DNA of 64,000 nt from Polaromonas jejuensis NBRC 106434 (GCF_001598235.1 NZ_BCYO01000017.1:32876-96875), one strand, 5' to 3'. Numbered from the stretch's first letter, positions 28,375-38,628 are shown. Numbers and translations: made by a program. The notes: generated by a model not told the origin, from the sequence alone.

Positions 28375-30249
28375 ATGAATCGTTATCCGGCCTGGAAGTA
28401 CGCCATTATTGTGGCCCTGCTACTGATCGCAGCCTTGTACACGCTGCCCAACTTTTTTGGCGAAGCGCCGGCGGTGCAGGTTTCCAGCGGCAAGTCCACC
28501 GTCAAGGTGGACACTACGACCGTGGCCAAGGTGGAGCAGGCGCTGAAGGACGCGGCCATCACGGCGGATGTCATCGCCCTCGACGGCCACTCCGTCAAGG
28601 CACGTTTTGGCGACACCGACACGCAGCTCAAAGCCAAGGACGCTCTCCAGAAGGCCCTGTCGCCCGATGCGACAGATCCTGCTTATGTGATTGCGCTGAA
28701 CCTGCTGTCGCGTTCACCGGCCTGGCTGACCTCGCTGCATGCGTTCCCCATGTACCTGGGGCTGGACTTGCGCGGTGGCGTGCACTTCATGCTGCAGGTG
28801 GACATGCAGGCGGCGCTCACCAAGCGGGCTGAGTCCCTGGCGGGCGACATCCGCATGTCGCTGCGCGAAAAAAATATCCGCCACAGTGGCATCGCCCGCA
28901 GCGGGCAGGCCATCGACATCAAATTCCGTGACTCCGAGACCCTGGCTTCCGCCAAGGCGCTGGTCCAGGACCAGTTCCCTGACCTCCAGATGGTTGAGGT
29001 TCCGGAAGGCACCGAGTACAAGTTGACCGCCACCATCAAGCCTGAGGCCGCGCGCCGGATTCAGGACCAGGCGCTCAAGCAGAACATGGTGACCCTGCAC
29101 AACCGGATCAACGAGCTGGGCGTTGCCGAGCCGGTGATTCAGCAGCAGGGCATAGACCGCATCGTGGTGCAATTGCCCGGCGTTCAGGACACCGCCAAGG
29201 CCAAGGACATCCTGGGGCGCACGGCCACGCTGGAGATGCGTCTGGTGGAAGACGGCGCCGAGGCGAGAGCCGCCGAAAACAACACCGGCCCCGTGCCTTT
29301 TGGCGCCGAGCGTTTCTTCGAGCGCAATGGCCATGCGGTGATTGTCAAGAAACAGGTGATCCTGACCGGCGACAACCTGACGGATGCGCAGCCCGGCTTT
29401 GACTCCCAGAACCAGCAGCCCAAGGTGGATCTGACGGTAGACGCCAAGGGCGGGCGCATCATGCGCGACACCAGCCGCGAAAACCTCAAGAAGCGCATGG
29501 CCATCCTGCTGTTTGAAAAGGGCAAGGGCGAAGTCCTGACGGCGCCGGTCATCCAGAGCGAACTCGGCAACCGTTTCCAGATTTCCGGCTCCATGAGCGT
29601 GGGTGAAGCCAACGACCTGGCGCTGCTGCTGCGGGCAGGCTCGCTGGCCGCGCCCATGGAAATCATTGAAGAACGCACGATCGGGCCGACGCTGGGTGCC
29701 GACAATATATCCAAAGGCTTTCACAGCGTGTCCTGGGGCTTTCTGGTGATCGTGGCCTTCATGGCGGTTTACTACCTGCTGTTTGGCCTGTTTTCGGGCC
29801 TGGCGCTGGCCGTCAACCTGTTGCTGCTGGTGGCGGTGCTTTCAATGCTGCAGGCGACCCTGACCTTGCCGGGCATGGCCGCCATGGCGCTGGCGCTGGG
29901 CATGGCCATCGACTCCAACGTGCTGATCAATGAACGCGTGCGCGAGGAATTGCGCGGCGGCGCCTCCGCGCAGGCCGCCATTCATGCGGGGTACGAGCGG
30001 GCCTGGGCGACCATTCTGGACTCCAATATTTCGACGCTGATTGTGGGCCTGGCCTTGCTGGCCTTTGGTTCCGGCCCGGTGCGTGGTTTTGCCGTGGTGC
30101 ATTGCATAGGCATTTTGACCAGCATGTTCTCGGCGGTATTTTTCTCGCGCGGCCTGGTCAACCTCTGGTATGGCCGCCAGAAAAAGCTCAAGACGGTGTC
30201 CATTGGCACGGTGTGGCGGCCTGAGACCTCCGGCACCGTGGCGAAATAA
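28375..30249 (+). CDS. secD: Protein translocase subunit SecD
   Basis: A 624-residue RND-superfamily subunit that uses the proton gradient to pull proteins out of the Sec channel on the periplasmic side. It has an N-terminal span (YAIIVALLLIAALYTLPNFFG), large P1 periplasmic domains (FPMYLGLDLRGGVHFMLQVD is diagnostic) and five C-terminal spans (MALALGMAIDSNVLINERVREE). It lies between yajC and secF. Confidence 0.96.
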   Translation: MNRYPAWKYAIIVALLLIAALYTLPNFFGEAPAVQVSSGKSTVKVDTTTVAKVEQALKDAAITADVIALDGHSVKARFGDTDTQLKAKDALQKALSPDATDPAYVIALNLLSRSPAWLTSLHAFPMYLGLDLRGGVHFMLQVDMQAALTKRAESLAGDIRMSLREKNIRHSGIARSGQAIDIKFRDSETLASAKALVQDQFPDLQMVEVPEGTEYKLTATIKPEAARRIQDQALKQNMVTLHNRINELGVAEPVIQQQGIDRIVVQLPGVQDTAKAKDILGRTATLEMRLVEDGAEARAAENNTGPVPFGAERFFERNGHAVIVKKQVILTGDNLTDAQPGFDSQNQQPKVDLTVDAKGGRIMRDTSRENLKKRMAILLFEKGKGEVLTAPVIQSELGNRFQISGSMSVGEANDLALLLRAGSLAAPMEIIEERTIGPTLGADNISKGFHSVSWGFLVIVAFMAVYYLLFGLFSGLALAVNLLLLVAVLSMLQATLTLPGMAAMALALGMAIDSNVLINERVREELRGGASAQAAIHAGYERAWATILDSNISTLIVGLALLAFGSGPVRGFAVVHCIGILTSMFSAVFFSRGLVNLWYGRQKKLKTVSIGTVWRPETSGTVAK

Positions 30250-30288
30250 ACCCGGTATTTTTTCCTGAGCTGCTTTCAAGGACCCTAG

Positions 30289-31242
30289 ATGGAATTCTTC
30301 AAAATCCGGCGTGACATTCCGTTCATGCGCCACGCCCTGATTTTCAACGTGGTCAGTCTGGCGACGTTTGTACTGGCGGTGTTTTTCCTGTTCTCCCGCG
30401 GCCTGCACCTCTCGGTGGAGTTCACCGGCGGCACCTTGATGGAGGTGAACTACGCGCAGGCCGCCGATGTCGGGAAAATCCGGGCCACCGTGGCCAGCCT
30501 TGGCTTTGCCGATGTGCAGGTGCAGAATTTCGGCACCTCGCGCGATGTGATGATCCGCCTGCCGGCTCAAAAAGGGGTGAGTACCGCCCAGCAAAGCGAC
30601 AAGGTCCTGACGGCGCTGAAGGCAGCCAGCCCCGACGTGAACTTGCGCCGCACCGAGTTTGTCGGCCCGCAGGTGGGGGATGAGCTGGCGCATGACGGCC
30701 TCAAGGCCCTGGCCATGGTGGTGTTGGGCATCATGGTCTACCTCGCCTTCCGTTTCGAGTGGAAGTACGCCGTCGCGGCCATCATTGCCAATTTGCATGA
30801 CGTGGTCATCATTCTTGGCTTCTTTGCCTTCTTCCAGTGGGAGTTTTCGCTGCCTGTGCTGGCGGCGGTGCTGGCGGTGCTGGGTTATTCCGTGAATGAA
30901 TCGGTGGTGATTTTTGACCGGATTCGCGAGAACTTCCGCCGCTATCGCAAGATGACCACGGTGGAGATCATCAACAATGCGATCACCTCCACCATCAGCC
31001 GAACCATCATTACCCACGGCTCCACCGAAGTGATGGTGCTGTCCATGCTGCTTTTTGGTGGCCCCACCTTGCATTACTTCGCCCTTGCGCTGACGATAGG
31101 CATCCTGTTCGGGATTTATTCCTCGGTGTTCGTGGCCGCATCCATCGCCATGTGGTTGGGCATCAAGCGGGAAGATCTGGTCAAGGGCCAGGTCAAAAAG
31201 GAAGAGGATCCCAATGATCCCAATGCGGGCGCCACGGTGTAA
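30289..31242 (+). CDS. secF: Protein translocase subunit SecF
   Basis: A 317-residue partner of SecD. After the first span comes the VEFTGGTLMEV periplasmic segment; the C-terminal bundle has GYSVNESVVIFDRIRENFR, the conserved SecF loop, and TTVEIINNAITSTISRTI. It lies 39 bp after secD. Confidence 0.96.
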   Translation: MEFFKIRRDIPFMRHALIFNVVSLATFVLAVFFLFSRGLHLSVEFTGGTLMEVNYAQAADVGKIRATVASLGFADVQVQNFGTSRDVMIRLPAQKGVSTAQQSDKVLTALKAASPDVNLRRTEFVGPQVGDELAHDGLKALAMVVLGIMVYLAFRFEWKYAVAAIIANLHDVVIILGFFAFFQWEFSLPVLAAVLAVLGYSVNESVVIFDRIRENFRRYRKMTTVEIINNAITSTISRTIITHGSTEVMVLSMLLFGGPTLHYFALALTIGILFGIYSSVFVAASIAMWLGIKREDLVKGQVKKEEDPNDPNAGATV

Positions 31243-31269
31243 GCTATAGGCTAACCATTCAGGGCGGGC

Positions 31270-33738
31270 GTGGCTCCAAGCAATAACAAGAACAGCTTTC
31301 TGGCCGGGCAGGCACGTGCATTGTTCACGGAGCATGCTGTGCGCACCTTGCCCACGCTGGCCAAAGCCATTCAGGACAGGCTCTCGGCCCTGGCGTCCCA
31401 GCCTGGAAGCGCCCGCGAAATGCAGGAACTGCGTGATGCCTGGCAGGCTTTTCAGAAAAGCGGCCCGGCCTGGGTTCAGGGCACTGCCAGCGCCTGGAAC
31501 AAGGCGCAATCAATCCCCCTTCTTCCCGCAACGGCGCCGTCACGGTTTGCAGAAAGCAGCAAACTCGAGTTGATGGGCGACGAAGTGATGGAGGACAAGA
31601 TTCTCGCCTCGCGTCTGGCGCTGCGCTTGCTCGATTCTGTGAGCTGGGAACTCAACGACCTGCGGCTGCGCGTGCAAAATCTGGAAGCGACTTCCGAACT
31701 GCACAAGCAGGACATTCTTCGCCCGGAAGTGCTGGCGCAGCATCTGGTCGAGCAGTGGGCCCGTGCACCGTTGCCCCGGGAGGTCTGGCGCCTGGTCCAG
31801 GACCTGATCCAGAAAAGCATGGGTGAGCATCTGCTGGAGATCTACCATGCCGCCAATGAGTTCCTGGTCCAGCAAGGGGTGATGGCCGAAATCGACCTGC
31901 GATCGCTGGTGAAACGCACACCCTTTGCTGCCGGGGCGGCTGCCGGGACCGCCACGGCGCCGAAAATGCCCGCTGAACCGGACCAGGAAAAAAGCCTGCC
32001 CAGTGACGGTTCCGGCCGGTTTGGCTTCGGCGCTGTCGGCCATCCGACCGGGGCGGCCGGGAGCCCAGGGTCTGGCAGCGCTTCAAATTTCCGGTCTGGG
32101 CCGGCTGTCGGTGGCGCAACCACGCGCGGCGGGGCTGCGGGCAGCAGCCAGACAGACCCGGCATCAGCGCCTCAAGGTTCAGTCTCGGGCCGCACCCCGG
32201 TCTACGACGAGACGCGCATGCAAACGGGGACCACGCCCCTGGCCAGAGCGCGCATGCGCGCCCAGGGCGTGATGGGGCACCTGCGGCGCCTGCTGTCAGA
32301 CCAGGTCGCGGGATATGACGACACCCGCCCCAGCCGGGTTTCCCCCCAGCTTCAGCGGGCGATGGGCAGCGTGCTGCGGGCGGAAGAAAGCGGCGCAGAA
32401 CCTACGCTGTTGGCAGATGCGGCCGGGCAGGTGTATGGCCAAGTGCATGTTGACCAGGCCGCCGGTGCCTTGCGCGAGCGCACCAGCGCCCTCAAACAGG
32501 CGGCGGCCACTTCTTCCGAAAAGGCGACCATCGAAATCGTGGCCTTGATGTTCCAGAGCATTCTGGCCGAAGACCGGATCCCGCCGGTGATTCGCGTCTG
32601 GTTTGCGCGGCTGCAAATGCCGGTGCTGCGGGTGGCGATTTCCGAGCCCGAATTTTTCGGCTCCCTGCAGCATCCTGCGCGCCGCCTGATTGACCGCATG
32701 GGCTCTTGCGTGCTCGGTTTCGATGTCACGGTCTCGGGCGGTGCCATGGAGGCGGAGATCAAGCGGGTTGTGCAGGTGATCGAGCAATATCCCGAAACCG
32801 GGCGCCGGGTCTTCCAGCTCGTGTACGACGAGTTCGACAGGTTTTTGTCCAAATTTCTTTCCCAGCAGGGCAGCTCGGCGCGTGTGGTGAGTGTGGCGCA
32901 GCAGGTCGAGCAAAAAGAAACCATGACCATCCAGTACACCATTGAGATGCGCCACATGCTCAATGACATGCCGGTGCGCGATGAGATCCGCGAATTCCTG
33001 TTCAAAATCTGGGCCGAGGTGCTGGCCATGACCGCGATGAAAAATGGCCCGCAGCACGCGGAAACCATTGCGCTCAAGCGCGCCTCTGCCGACCTGGTGT
33101 GGGCGGCAAGCGCCAAGCCGAACCGCGAGGATCGTGCCCGCGTCATTGCCGATTTGCCCAAGATGCTGCAGCTCTTGCGCCTGGGCATGACGATGCTGGG
33201 CCTGACCGTGCCCGAACAGGACAGGCGGCTGAAGGTCATCAGCGACACGCTGGCCGATGCGTTCATGTCCAAGACCGACGCCATCTCGATGGAGCGGGTG
33301 GAGGCCATGGCCAAAAGGCTGGCCAATCTGGAGGACTACCTGTCCGACGAGGATGTCGGCGACCTGCCGCTGGACACCGACAGCCTGGTCACGATGATAG
33401 GGATTGACGCCGCGGATATCGAGGTGATCACCGATGGGGGCAGTCAACCCACAGAGGCCATGCGCGCCTGGGCCAAGGAGCTGCAGCTGGGCACCTGGTT
33501 CAGCCTGGACCACAATGGGAAAATCAGCCATGTGCAGTTTGCCTGGTGCAGCGATCGCAAGCAGCTGCACCTGTTTGCCTCCGCCGACGGACGAAATTTC
33601 CTGATTCAGGCACGCCGGCTGGCGGCTTACCTGCAAGCGGGTTTGCTGCTGCCCACCGAAGAGGAGGCGCTCACGGTGCGCGCCACACGCGACGCCCTGG
33701 CCAAGCTCGATGCCAACCCGGAGCGCTTGCTCGGGTAG
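31270..33738 (+). CDS. DUF1631 family protein
   Basis: An 822-residue cytoplasmic protein of a beta/gammaproteobacterial family with no established function known to me. The N-terminal 210 residues are helical and conserved-looking. A Gly/Ser/Ala/Pro-rich linker spans about residues 220-320. The long helical C-terminal part includes IEQYPETGRRVFQLVYDEFDRFL and a final small beta domain (GTWFSLDHNGKISHVQFAWC) that resembles PilZ-like or DUF1631 C-terminal modules. It starts with GTG 27 bp after secF and may be co-transcribed with it. Confidence 0.75.
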   Translation: MAPSNNKNSFLAGQARALFTEHAVRTLPTLAKAIQDRLSALASQPGSAREMQELRDAWQAFQKSGPAWVQGTASAWNKAQSIPLLPATAPSRFAESSKLELMGDEVMEDKILASRLALRLLDSVSWELNDLRLRVQNLEATSELHKQDILRPEVLAQHLVEQWARAPLPREVWRLVQDLIQKSMGEHLLEIYHAANEFLVQQGVMAEIDLRSLVKRTPFAAGAAAGTATAPKMPAEPDQEKSLPSDGSGRFGFGAVGHPTGAAGSPGSGSASNFRSGPAVGGATTRGGAAGSSQTDPASAPQGSVSGRTPVYDETRMQTGTTPLARARMRAQGVMGHLRRLLSDQVAGYDDTRPSRVSPQLQRAMGSVLRAEESGAEPTLLADAAGQVYGQVHVDQAAGALRERTSALKQAAATSSEKATIEIVALMFQSILAEDRIPPVIRVWFARLQMPVLRVAISEPEFFGSLQHPARRLIDRMGSCVLGFDVTVSGGAMEAEIKRVVQVIEQYPETGRRVFQLVYDEFDRFLSKFLSQQGSSARVVSVAQQVEQKETMTIQYTIEMRHMLNDMPVRDEIREFLFKIWAEVLAMTAMKNGPQHAETIALKRASADLVWAASAKPNREDRARVIADLPKMLQLLRLGMTMLGLTVPEQDRRLKVISDTLADAFMSKTDAISMERVEAMAKRLANLEDYLSDEDVGDLPLDTDSLVTMIGIDAADIEVITDGGSQPTEAMRAWAKELQLGTWFSLDHNGKISHVQFAWCSDRKQLHLFASADGRNFLIQARRLAAYLQAGLLLPTEEEALTVRATRDALAKLDANPERLLG

Positions 33739-33805
33739 ACCTAGGCTCTGGGGGGAGGCGGCTGGCTGGACAGCGCTGCCGTTTCAGGCGGCAGGCTGGG
33801 TGACT

Positions 33806-34330
33806 TCAGTGTGCGACACGGAACTCGGTGTCGTCACACAGCTCGTCGAGGACCAGCGCATCGGGCTCCTCGCCAAAACTCCAGTACACCATGAGCACGA
33901 TGATTTTCAGGTCATCCAGCGTGACCGGCTCGCCCGGCGCCGCCATGGCCCGGTCAATGACAATCTCGCGCATGTGGGGCGGCAGCACGCCCGCGGTTTC
34001 CAGGAAGCTCACGAATCCCAGGCTCTGCGCGCCCAGATGGGTCTGCTCGGCAATCGAATAGACGCGCAGGCTGTGGGCCGATTGGGGCTGGATACCGGAG
34101 GAAGCGGAAGGCGTGGACAGGGATTTGGCCGTGCCCGAGGGCGCCTTGGCTGGCAGGCCGATCTGCGTGACCTGTGCCGCCGTGTTCAGGCCTTCAAGCC
34201 AGACCAGCGCCGCCTGGATTTCCTCGGCGTCAAATCCAGCGGCGGTGAGTTTGCGGCCCAGCTGCCGAAGTTCGGGGCAAGCGTCACCTTGCCAATAATT
34301 CTCGTAAACGTACACCAGCACTTCAAACAT
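33806..34330 (-). CDS. smg: Smg/DUF494 family protein
   Basis: A 174-residue small acidic protein beginning MFEVLVYVYENYW, the recognisable Smg start, with the LTAAGFDAEEIQAALVWL helix pair. The middle has a Ser/Pro-rich insert. It is downstream of dprA on the same strand, as in many proteobacteria. Function is unresolved in the family. Confidence 0.88.
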   Translation of the reverse strand: MFEVLVYVYENYWQGDACPELRQLGRKLTAAGFDAEEIQAALVWLEGLNTAAQVTQIGLPAKAPSGTAKSLSTPSASSGIQPQSAHSLRVYSIAEQTHLGAQSLGFVSFLETAGVLPPHMREIVIDRAMAAPGEPVTLDDLKIIVLMVYWSFGEEPDALVLDELCDDTEFRVAH

Positions 34331-34395
34331 GTGCCCAATATAACGCAGTTGGGCGCTGGCGGTATCCCTCTTATCAATGAGGTTTTGAGAAGGGC

Positions 34396-35547
34396 TTAAC
34401 CCGCCGCCAGGCGCTGAAACAGGCCGCCCGGCAGGCGTGCCACCTGCCCGCTGAGCTCCAGTTCCAGCAGTTGCGCCTGCAGCCGGGCGGTTTCCAGCCC
34501 GGTCCGCGCCTGCAAGGCATCCAGGCTCACGGCATCAAAGCCCAGGGCCGCCAGCAGCGGGTCATCGGCGGATTGATCTCCGGCCGGCGCATCCCCCTTG
34601 GCGCCCAGGGACGCGCTGGTCCCACGCCCCGAGGACCCGCTCAGCGGAAGATTCAGCTCTTCCAGCACGTCCTGCGCCAGTTCGACCAGTTTGGCGCCCT
34701 GCTTGATCAGCGCGTGGCAACCGCGCGACTGGGGTGAATGAATCGAGCCGGGAATGGCAAAGACTTCCTTGCCCTGCTCCGCGGCCAGCCGCGCCGTGAT
34801 CAGCGAACCCGACTGCAGCGCCGCTTCGACCACCAGCGTGCCGCGGGACAGCCCGGAAATGATGCGGTTGCGCTTCGGGAAATTGGCCATCAGCGGCGGG
34901 GTGCCGAGCGGAAATTCGCTGAGAATCATGCCCTGCTGGGCAATGCGATGGGCCAGGGCGAGGTGCTTTTTGGGATAGACCCGGTCCAGCCCGGTGCCGA
35001 CCACGGCCACCGTCTCGCCGCCGCCCAGCAGCGCGCCGTCGTGGGCCGCGCCATCAATGCCCAAGGCCAGGCCCGAGACGATGCAGAGTCCGGCGCCGGC
35101 AAGCGCCCTGGCAAATTCCCGGGCGTTGGCTTCACCCTGCGGCGTGGGATTGCGGCTGCCGACGATGGCCAGCCTGACTGCTACGGTATTTGTAGCTGTT
35201 TGTTGCGACCGGTTGGCAAGGGCTCCCAGCATATAAAGCATCAAAGGGGGATCTTCGATGTCGAGCAGGGCGGACGGGTAGGCGGCGTCGCCCAGGGTGG
35301 CGATGCACCGGTCGTCACCCGCCTGCAGCCAGTCCAGGGTGGTCTGCAATTGGCTGGCCAGGGCCGCGGGCTCGGTCAGAAGGGCGCTGGCCAGCTTGTC
35401 GGTGCCCAGCTGCCTTAGGGTGCTGGCGCTTTGCTCAAAAATCGCCTGCGCCGACCCGAAGGCGGCCAGCAGCTTGCGGGCGGTTTCGTTGCCGACGCCG
35501 GGCGTCAGGGTCAGCCGCAGCCAGGCTTGAAGCTCTTGGGGATCCAC
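34396..35547 (-). CDS. dprA: DNA-processing protein A
   Basis: A 383-residue Smf/DprA protein that loads RecA on incoming single-stranded DNA in natural transformation. The Rossmann-like core has AIVGSRNPTPQG, GLALGIDGAAHDGAL, GTGLDRVYPKKH and FPKRNRIISGLS; an N-terminal helical domain and a C-terminal winged-helix domain are both present. Residues 104-123, just before the conserved core strand AIVGSRN, are encoded by a copy of the dispersed repeat and make a Thr/Gln/Ala-rich stretch I would not expect there. The frame is intact. Confidence 0.93.
   Translation of the reverse strand: MDPQELQAWLRLTLTPGVGNETARKLLAAFGSAQAIFEQSASTLRQLGTDKLASALLTEPAALASQLQTTLDWLQAGDDRCIATLGDAAYPSALLDIEDPPLMLYMLGALANRSQQTATNTVAVRLAIVGSRNPTPQGEANAREFARALAGAGLCIVSGLALGIDGAAHDGALLGGGETVAVVGTGLDRVYPKKHLALAHRIAQQGMILSEFPLGTPPLMANFPKRNRIISGLSRGTLVVEAALQSGSLITARLAAEQGKEVFAIPGSIHSPQSRGCHALIKQGAKLVELAQDVLEELNLPLSGSSGRGTSASLGAKGDAPAGDQSADDPLLAALGFDAVSLDALQARTGLETARLQAQLLELELSGQVARLPGGLFQRLAAG
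35180..35238 (+). repeat. Dispersed palindrome-headed repeat inside dprA
   Basis: GCTACGGTATTTGTAGCTG, then TTGCG, then AAGGGCTCCCAGC and ATATAAAG. It is antisense to dprA and in frame, encoding the linker before the Rossmann core. Confidence 0.7.
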
Positions 35548-35609
35548 GTGTTCGCGGGCTCAGAAGAGCGCGGGCCCGGCCTGATGGCCAGCGTGGCGCG
35601 CCGCGGCCC

Positions 35610-36833
35610 TCAATTCGGGTTGACGAAGCGGTCGCCGACCTTGACGCCGTCCGTGACCTGCAGGACCAGCGCGTAAGACAGGTGCTCGAAGGTGCGGAAC
35701 ACCATCATCAAGCCGTTGCGCTCATTGGGCAGCTTGATTTGCGGCCGGGCGCTGTCGGTCTTGTCCAGCAGGCGCTGGCCGTCCTTGACGATGGCCATGA
35801 CGTGACCCCGCTCCAGTCCGTCGCTGCTGCCGCGGTTGATCACCACGACCTGGTTTTCCGCGGCAAAGGCCACGGCGCTGCCATAGACCGAGACAATCTG
35901 GCCCTTGATGGCGGTGGCGGGCGCTCGCGGCACGTAGCTGAGCAATTCGCGGGGCGGCTCGGCAATCAGGCGGTCGCCCACACGCATCTCTTCCTTGGTG
36001 GAGACGATGTCTATGGTGGCCGGCACAATGTCGGTGCTGGCCTTGCCCTCCTTGTCGTCCAGCTGGACGGTGGATTCACCACGCACCAGTTCGGCCTTGC
36101 CCACATACTGCGCCTCATAGCCCAGGATTTTCTGGGTGCTCGGGTCTTTCAGCGGCGTGGCATTGCGAAACACCCGGTAATCCAGCGGCGCACCCTTGGC
36201 GTCGCTCAGGGGCTGGCCGCCAGCGTCGCCGCCCGCATACGCCCCGCGGGCATAGGCGCGGTCGCCCCGGCTGAGCAGTACACGGCCTTCCTGCGTGGCC
36301 ACAATGCGCGGGGCCTGGGCAAAGGTGGCCTCGTCGACAATCAGGGGCTCGGCCAGGAAAGGCTCAATGACATGGGTGGCCAGGGTGGGGATGGCCGCAT
36401 CCGCCAGGGATTCGGTGCGGGTGCGCGGCGACACCCGCACGGTGTCCGTGGGCGGGCCGTCGTTCGCTGCCTGGCGGGTACGCAGGGTGGCCCGGCCATT
36501 GGCTTTTTCAAGGTAGAGCTGTTGGCCGGGGTAGATGCGGTGGGGGTTGCGGATGTCCTGCAGGTTCATGCCCCACAGTTCGGGCCAGCGCCACGGGCTT
36601 TTGAGGAACAGGCCGGAAATCGACCACAGCGTGTCGCCGCGCTTGACGCTGTAGCTGTCGGGGGCGTTTGGCGCCAGGTCTGCCAGCGGGACGCCGGTCT
36701 CGGCGACCTGGGTGGCGGTGGCCTTCTGGCCGGCGGTAATCGGAAAATTCTGGGCGTGCAGGCCAACGGTGGTGCCCAGCAAGGCTGCGGCGGCTATTGA
36801 AATCTGACTGAAGCGACCAAAAATAATGTGCAT
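35610..36833 (-). CDS. LysM-domain exported protein
   Basis: A 407-residue protein with a signal peptide (FSQISIAAAALLGTTVGLHAQ) and one LysM domain at about residues 62-108 (VKRGDTLWSISGLFLK, PHRIYPGQQLYL) for peptidoglycan binding. The rest is a beta-rich region without a recognised catalytic motif. It is divergent from def and lies downstream of nothing on its strand. Its position beside def-fmt and dprA is common in betaproteobacteria. Probably an envelope scaffold; role not known. Confidence 0.85.
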   Translation of the reverse strand: MHIIFGRFSQISIAAAALLGTTVGLHAQNFPITAGQKATATQVAETGVPLADLAPNAPDSYSVKRGDTLWSISGLFLKSPWRWPELWGMNLQDIRNPHRIYPGQQLYLEKANGRATLRTRQAANDGPPTDTVRVSPRTRTESLADAAIPTLATHVIEPFLAEPLIVDEATFAQAPRIVATQEGRVLLSRGDRAYARGAYAGGDAGGQPLSDAKGAPLDYRVFRNATPLKDPSTQKILGYEAQYVGKAELVRGESTVQLDDKEGKASTDIVPATIDIVSTKEEMRVGDRLIAEPPRELLSYVPRAPATAIKGQIVSVYGSAVAFAAENQVVVINRGSSDGLERGHVMAIVKDGQRLLDKTDSARPQIKLPNERNGLMMVFRTFEHLSYALVLQVTDGVKVGDRFVNPN

Positions 36834-37041
36834 CTTTGAAGGCCTTTACGGCTAATACCTGGCTGGCACGGTGCTGAACTGACGGGGAAAAACCGTGTTG
36901 CGAGTGCTTGTATCTTGATAAATCACTAACGATTCTGTATCTAAGCCCTTGATTAAGCAATGAATACGCGATTCTGGGAATATAGGAATGCTTAAAAAGC
37001 GAGAAAAGTGGCGAAAATAGCCACATCTGACCATTTGTCCC
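36834..37041. promoter_or_regulatory. AT-rich divergent promoter region, LysM gene/def
   Basis: This 208-base stretch between divergent starts is visibly more AT-rich than its surroundings and must hold both promoters. On the minus strand TTGCTT and CAGAAT are 17 bases apart. On the plus strand TTGATA is 17 bases from TATCTA. Neither pair is strong, so no exact start point is claimed. Confidence 0.4.
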
Positions 37042-37563
37042 ATGACCCAACTGACCATACTCCGTTACCCCGATCCGCGTTTGCACACGGTTGCCAAACC
37101 CGTGGCTGCTGTTGATGCGCGACTGCGCCAGCTGGCAAGCGACATGTTTGAAACCATGTACGAAGCGGCGGGCATTGGCCTGGCGGCGACGCAGGTGGAT
37201 GTGCACGAGCGCCTGATCGTGATCGATGTCAGCGAGAACCGCGACCAGCCCCTGGTGCTGATCAACCCCGAAATCGTCTGGGCCAGCGAGGAAACCCGGC
37301 TGGGTGAAGAGGGTTGTCTGTCCGTGCCCGGCATTTATGACGGCGTCGTGCGCTCGATTGCCGTCAAGGTCCAGGCGCTGGATCTGGATGGCAAGCTCCA
37401 GGTCCATGCGGCCGAGGGCATGCTGGCGGTCTGCATCCAGCATGAGATGGATCACCTGATGGGCAAGGTGTTTGTGGATTACCTGTCGCCGCTGAAGCGC
37501 AACCGCATCAAGACCAAGATGATCAAGCAGAAAAAAGACGAAGAACGCGAATTGGCGCACTGA
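37042..37563 (+). CDS. def: Peptide deformylase
   Basis: A 173-residue metalloenzyme that removes the formyl group from nascent proteins. All three motifs are present: GIGLAATQV (44-52), EGCLSVPG with metal ligand Cys92, and QHEMDHL with His134, Glu135 and His138. It is followed by fmt in the usual def-fmt order. Confidence 0.97.
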   Translation: MTQLTILRYPDPRLHTVAKPVAAVDARLRQLASDMFETMYEAAGIGLAATQVDVHERLIVIDVSENRDQPLVLINPEIVWASEETRLGEEGCLSVPGIYDGVVRSIAVKVQALDLDGKLQVHAAEGMLAVCIQHEMDHLMGKVFVDYLSPLKRNRIKTKMIKQKKDEERELAH

Positions 37564-37648
37564 AAGCCGCGCCGCGGGCGCCAGGGCCTGCGGGGATTTC
37601 CGGGGTGCAGCTCCGGGATTTCCCTGAGGGTCTTTAGAATCAGTCCCC

Positions 37649-38620
37649 ATGCGCGTCATTTTTGCCGGTACCCCTGAGTTTGCCCGTGTGGCGCTGGCGC
37701 GATTGCACGCCGCCGGCTTTGAAATCCCCCTGGTGTTGACCCAGCCCGACCGCCCCGCCGGTCGCGGCATGAAGCTGCAGGCGTCCGCCGTCAAGCAGTG
37801 GGCCCAGAACCAGCAAGACCAGCAGATTGCCGTGGCGCAACCGCGCAGCCTGCGGCTGGACGGCAAATACCCCGACGATGCTGCCGCCGCCCGCGACGCC
37901 ATTGAGGCCGCGCGGGCCGATGTCATGGTGGTGGCGGCTTACGGCCTTATCCTGCCGCAGTGGGTGCTCGACCTGCCCCGACTGGGATGTTTGAACATCC
38001 ACGCCTCCCTGCTGCCGCGCTGGCGCGGCGCCGCGCCGATTCACCGCGCCATTGAAGCCGGCGATGCCGAGACCGGCGTGACCATCATGCAGATGGACGC
38101 CGGGCTGGACACCGGCGACATGCTGCTGGTCGAAAGCCTGCCCATCACGCCCGGGGACAGCACGGGCCGCCTGCACGACCGGCTGGCGGAACTGGGTGGC
38201 CGCCTGATCGCCCAGGCCTTGGGACTGGCGGCCTGCGGCGGCCTGCGGCCGGTGAAGCAGCCCGAGGCCGGCGTGAGCTACGCCCACAAGATCGACAAGG
38301 CCGAGGCGCTGATCGACTGGAGCCAGCCGGCCGAGGTGATAGGCCGGCGGATCCGGGCCTTCGATCCGTTTCCCGGTGCCCACAGCGCGCTGGGCGACGA
38401 AAGCATCAAGCTTTGGCGCTATGAAATTGAGAGCTATTTGCGCCCGTCAGATGTGGACGGCGGCACGATTTTGTCTGTGGATGCGAGCGGCGTCAGGGTC
38501 GCCTGCGGCCAGGGCGTGCTGCGCCTGACCGAGTTGCAGCGCGCCGGCGGCAAACGCCTGGCCGTGGCCGATTTCCTGCGCGGCTTCGCGCTGCAGCCCG
38601 GCATGATTTTTGGAAAGTAA
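37649..38620 (+). CDS. fmt: Methionyl-tRNA formyltransferase
   Basis: A 323-residue enzyme that formylates initiator Met-tRNA. The catalytic triad is Asn116, His118 and Asp154, with the [15 protein letters not shown] loop. The C-terminal OB-like domain contains, at about residues 257-276, a segment encoded by a dispersed-repeat copy ([19 protein letters not shown]). Reading frame and overall length are normal for the family. Confidence 0.95.
   Translation: MRVIFAGTPEFARVALARLHAAGFEIPLVLTQPDRPAGRGMKLQASAVKQWAQNQQDQQIAVAQPRSLRLDGKYPDDAAAARDAIEAARADVMVVAAYGLILPQWVLDLPRLGCLNIHASLLPRWRGAAPIHRAIEAGDAETGVTIMQMDAGLDTGDMLLVESLPITPGDSTGRLHDRLAELGGRLIAQALGLAACGGLRPVKQPEAGVSYAHKIDKAEALIDWSQPAEVIGRRIRAFDPFPGAHSALGDESIKLWRYEIESYLRPSDVDGGTILSVDASGVRVACGQGVLRLTELQRAGGKRLAVADFLRGFALQPGMIFGK
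38418..38474 (+). repeat. Dispersed palindrome-headed repeat inside fmt
   Basis: GCTATGAAATTGAGAGCTA, TTTGCGCCC, GGACGGCGGCACG and ATTTTG follow the order and spacing of the family, though the tail is degraded. It is in frame in the fmt C-terminal domain. Confidence 0.55.
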
Positions 38621-38628
38621 GGCCCCCC

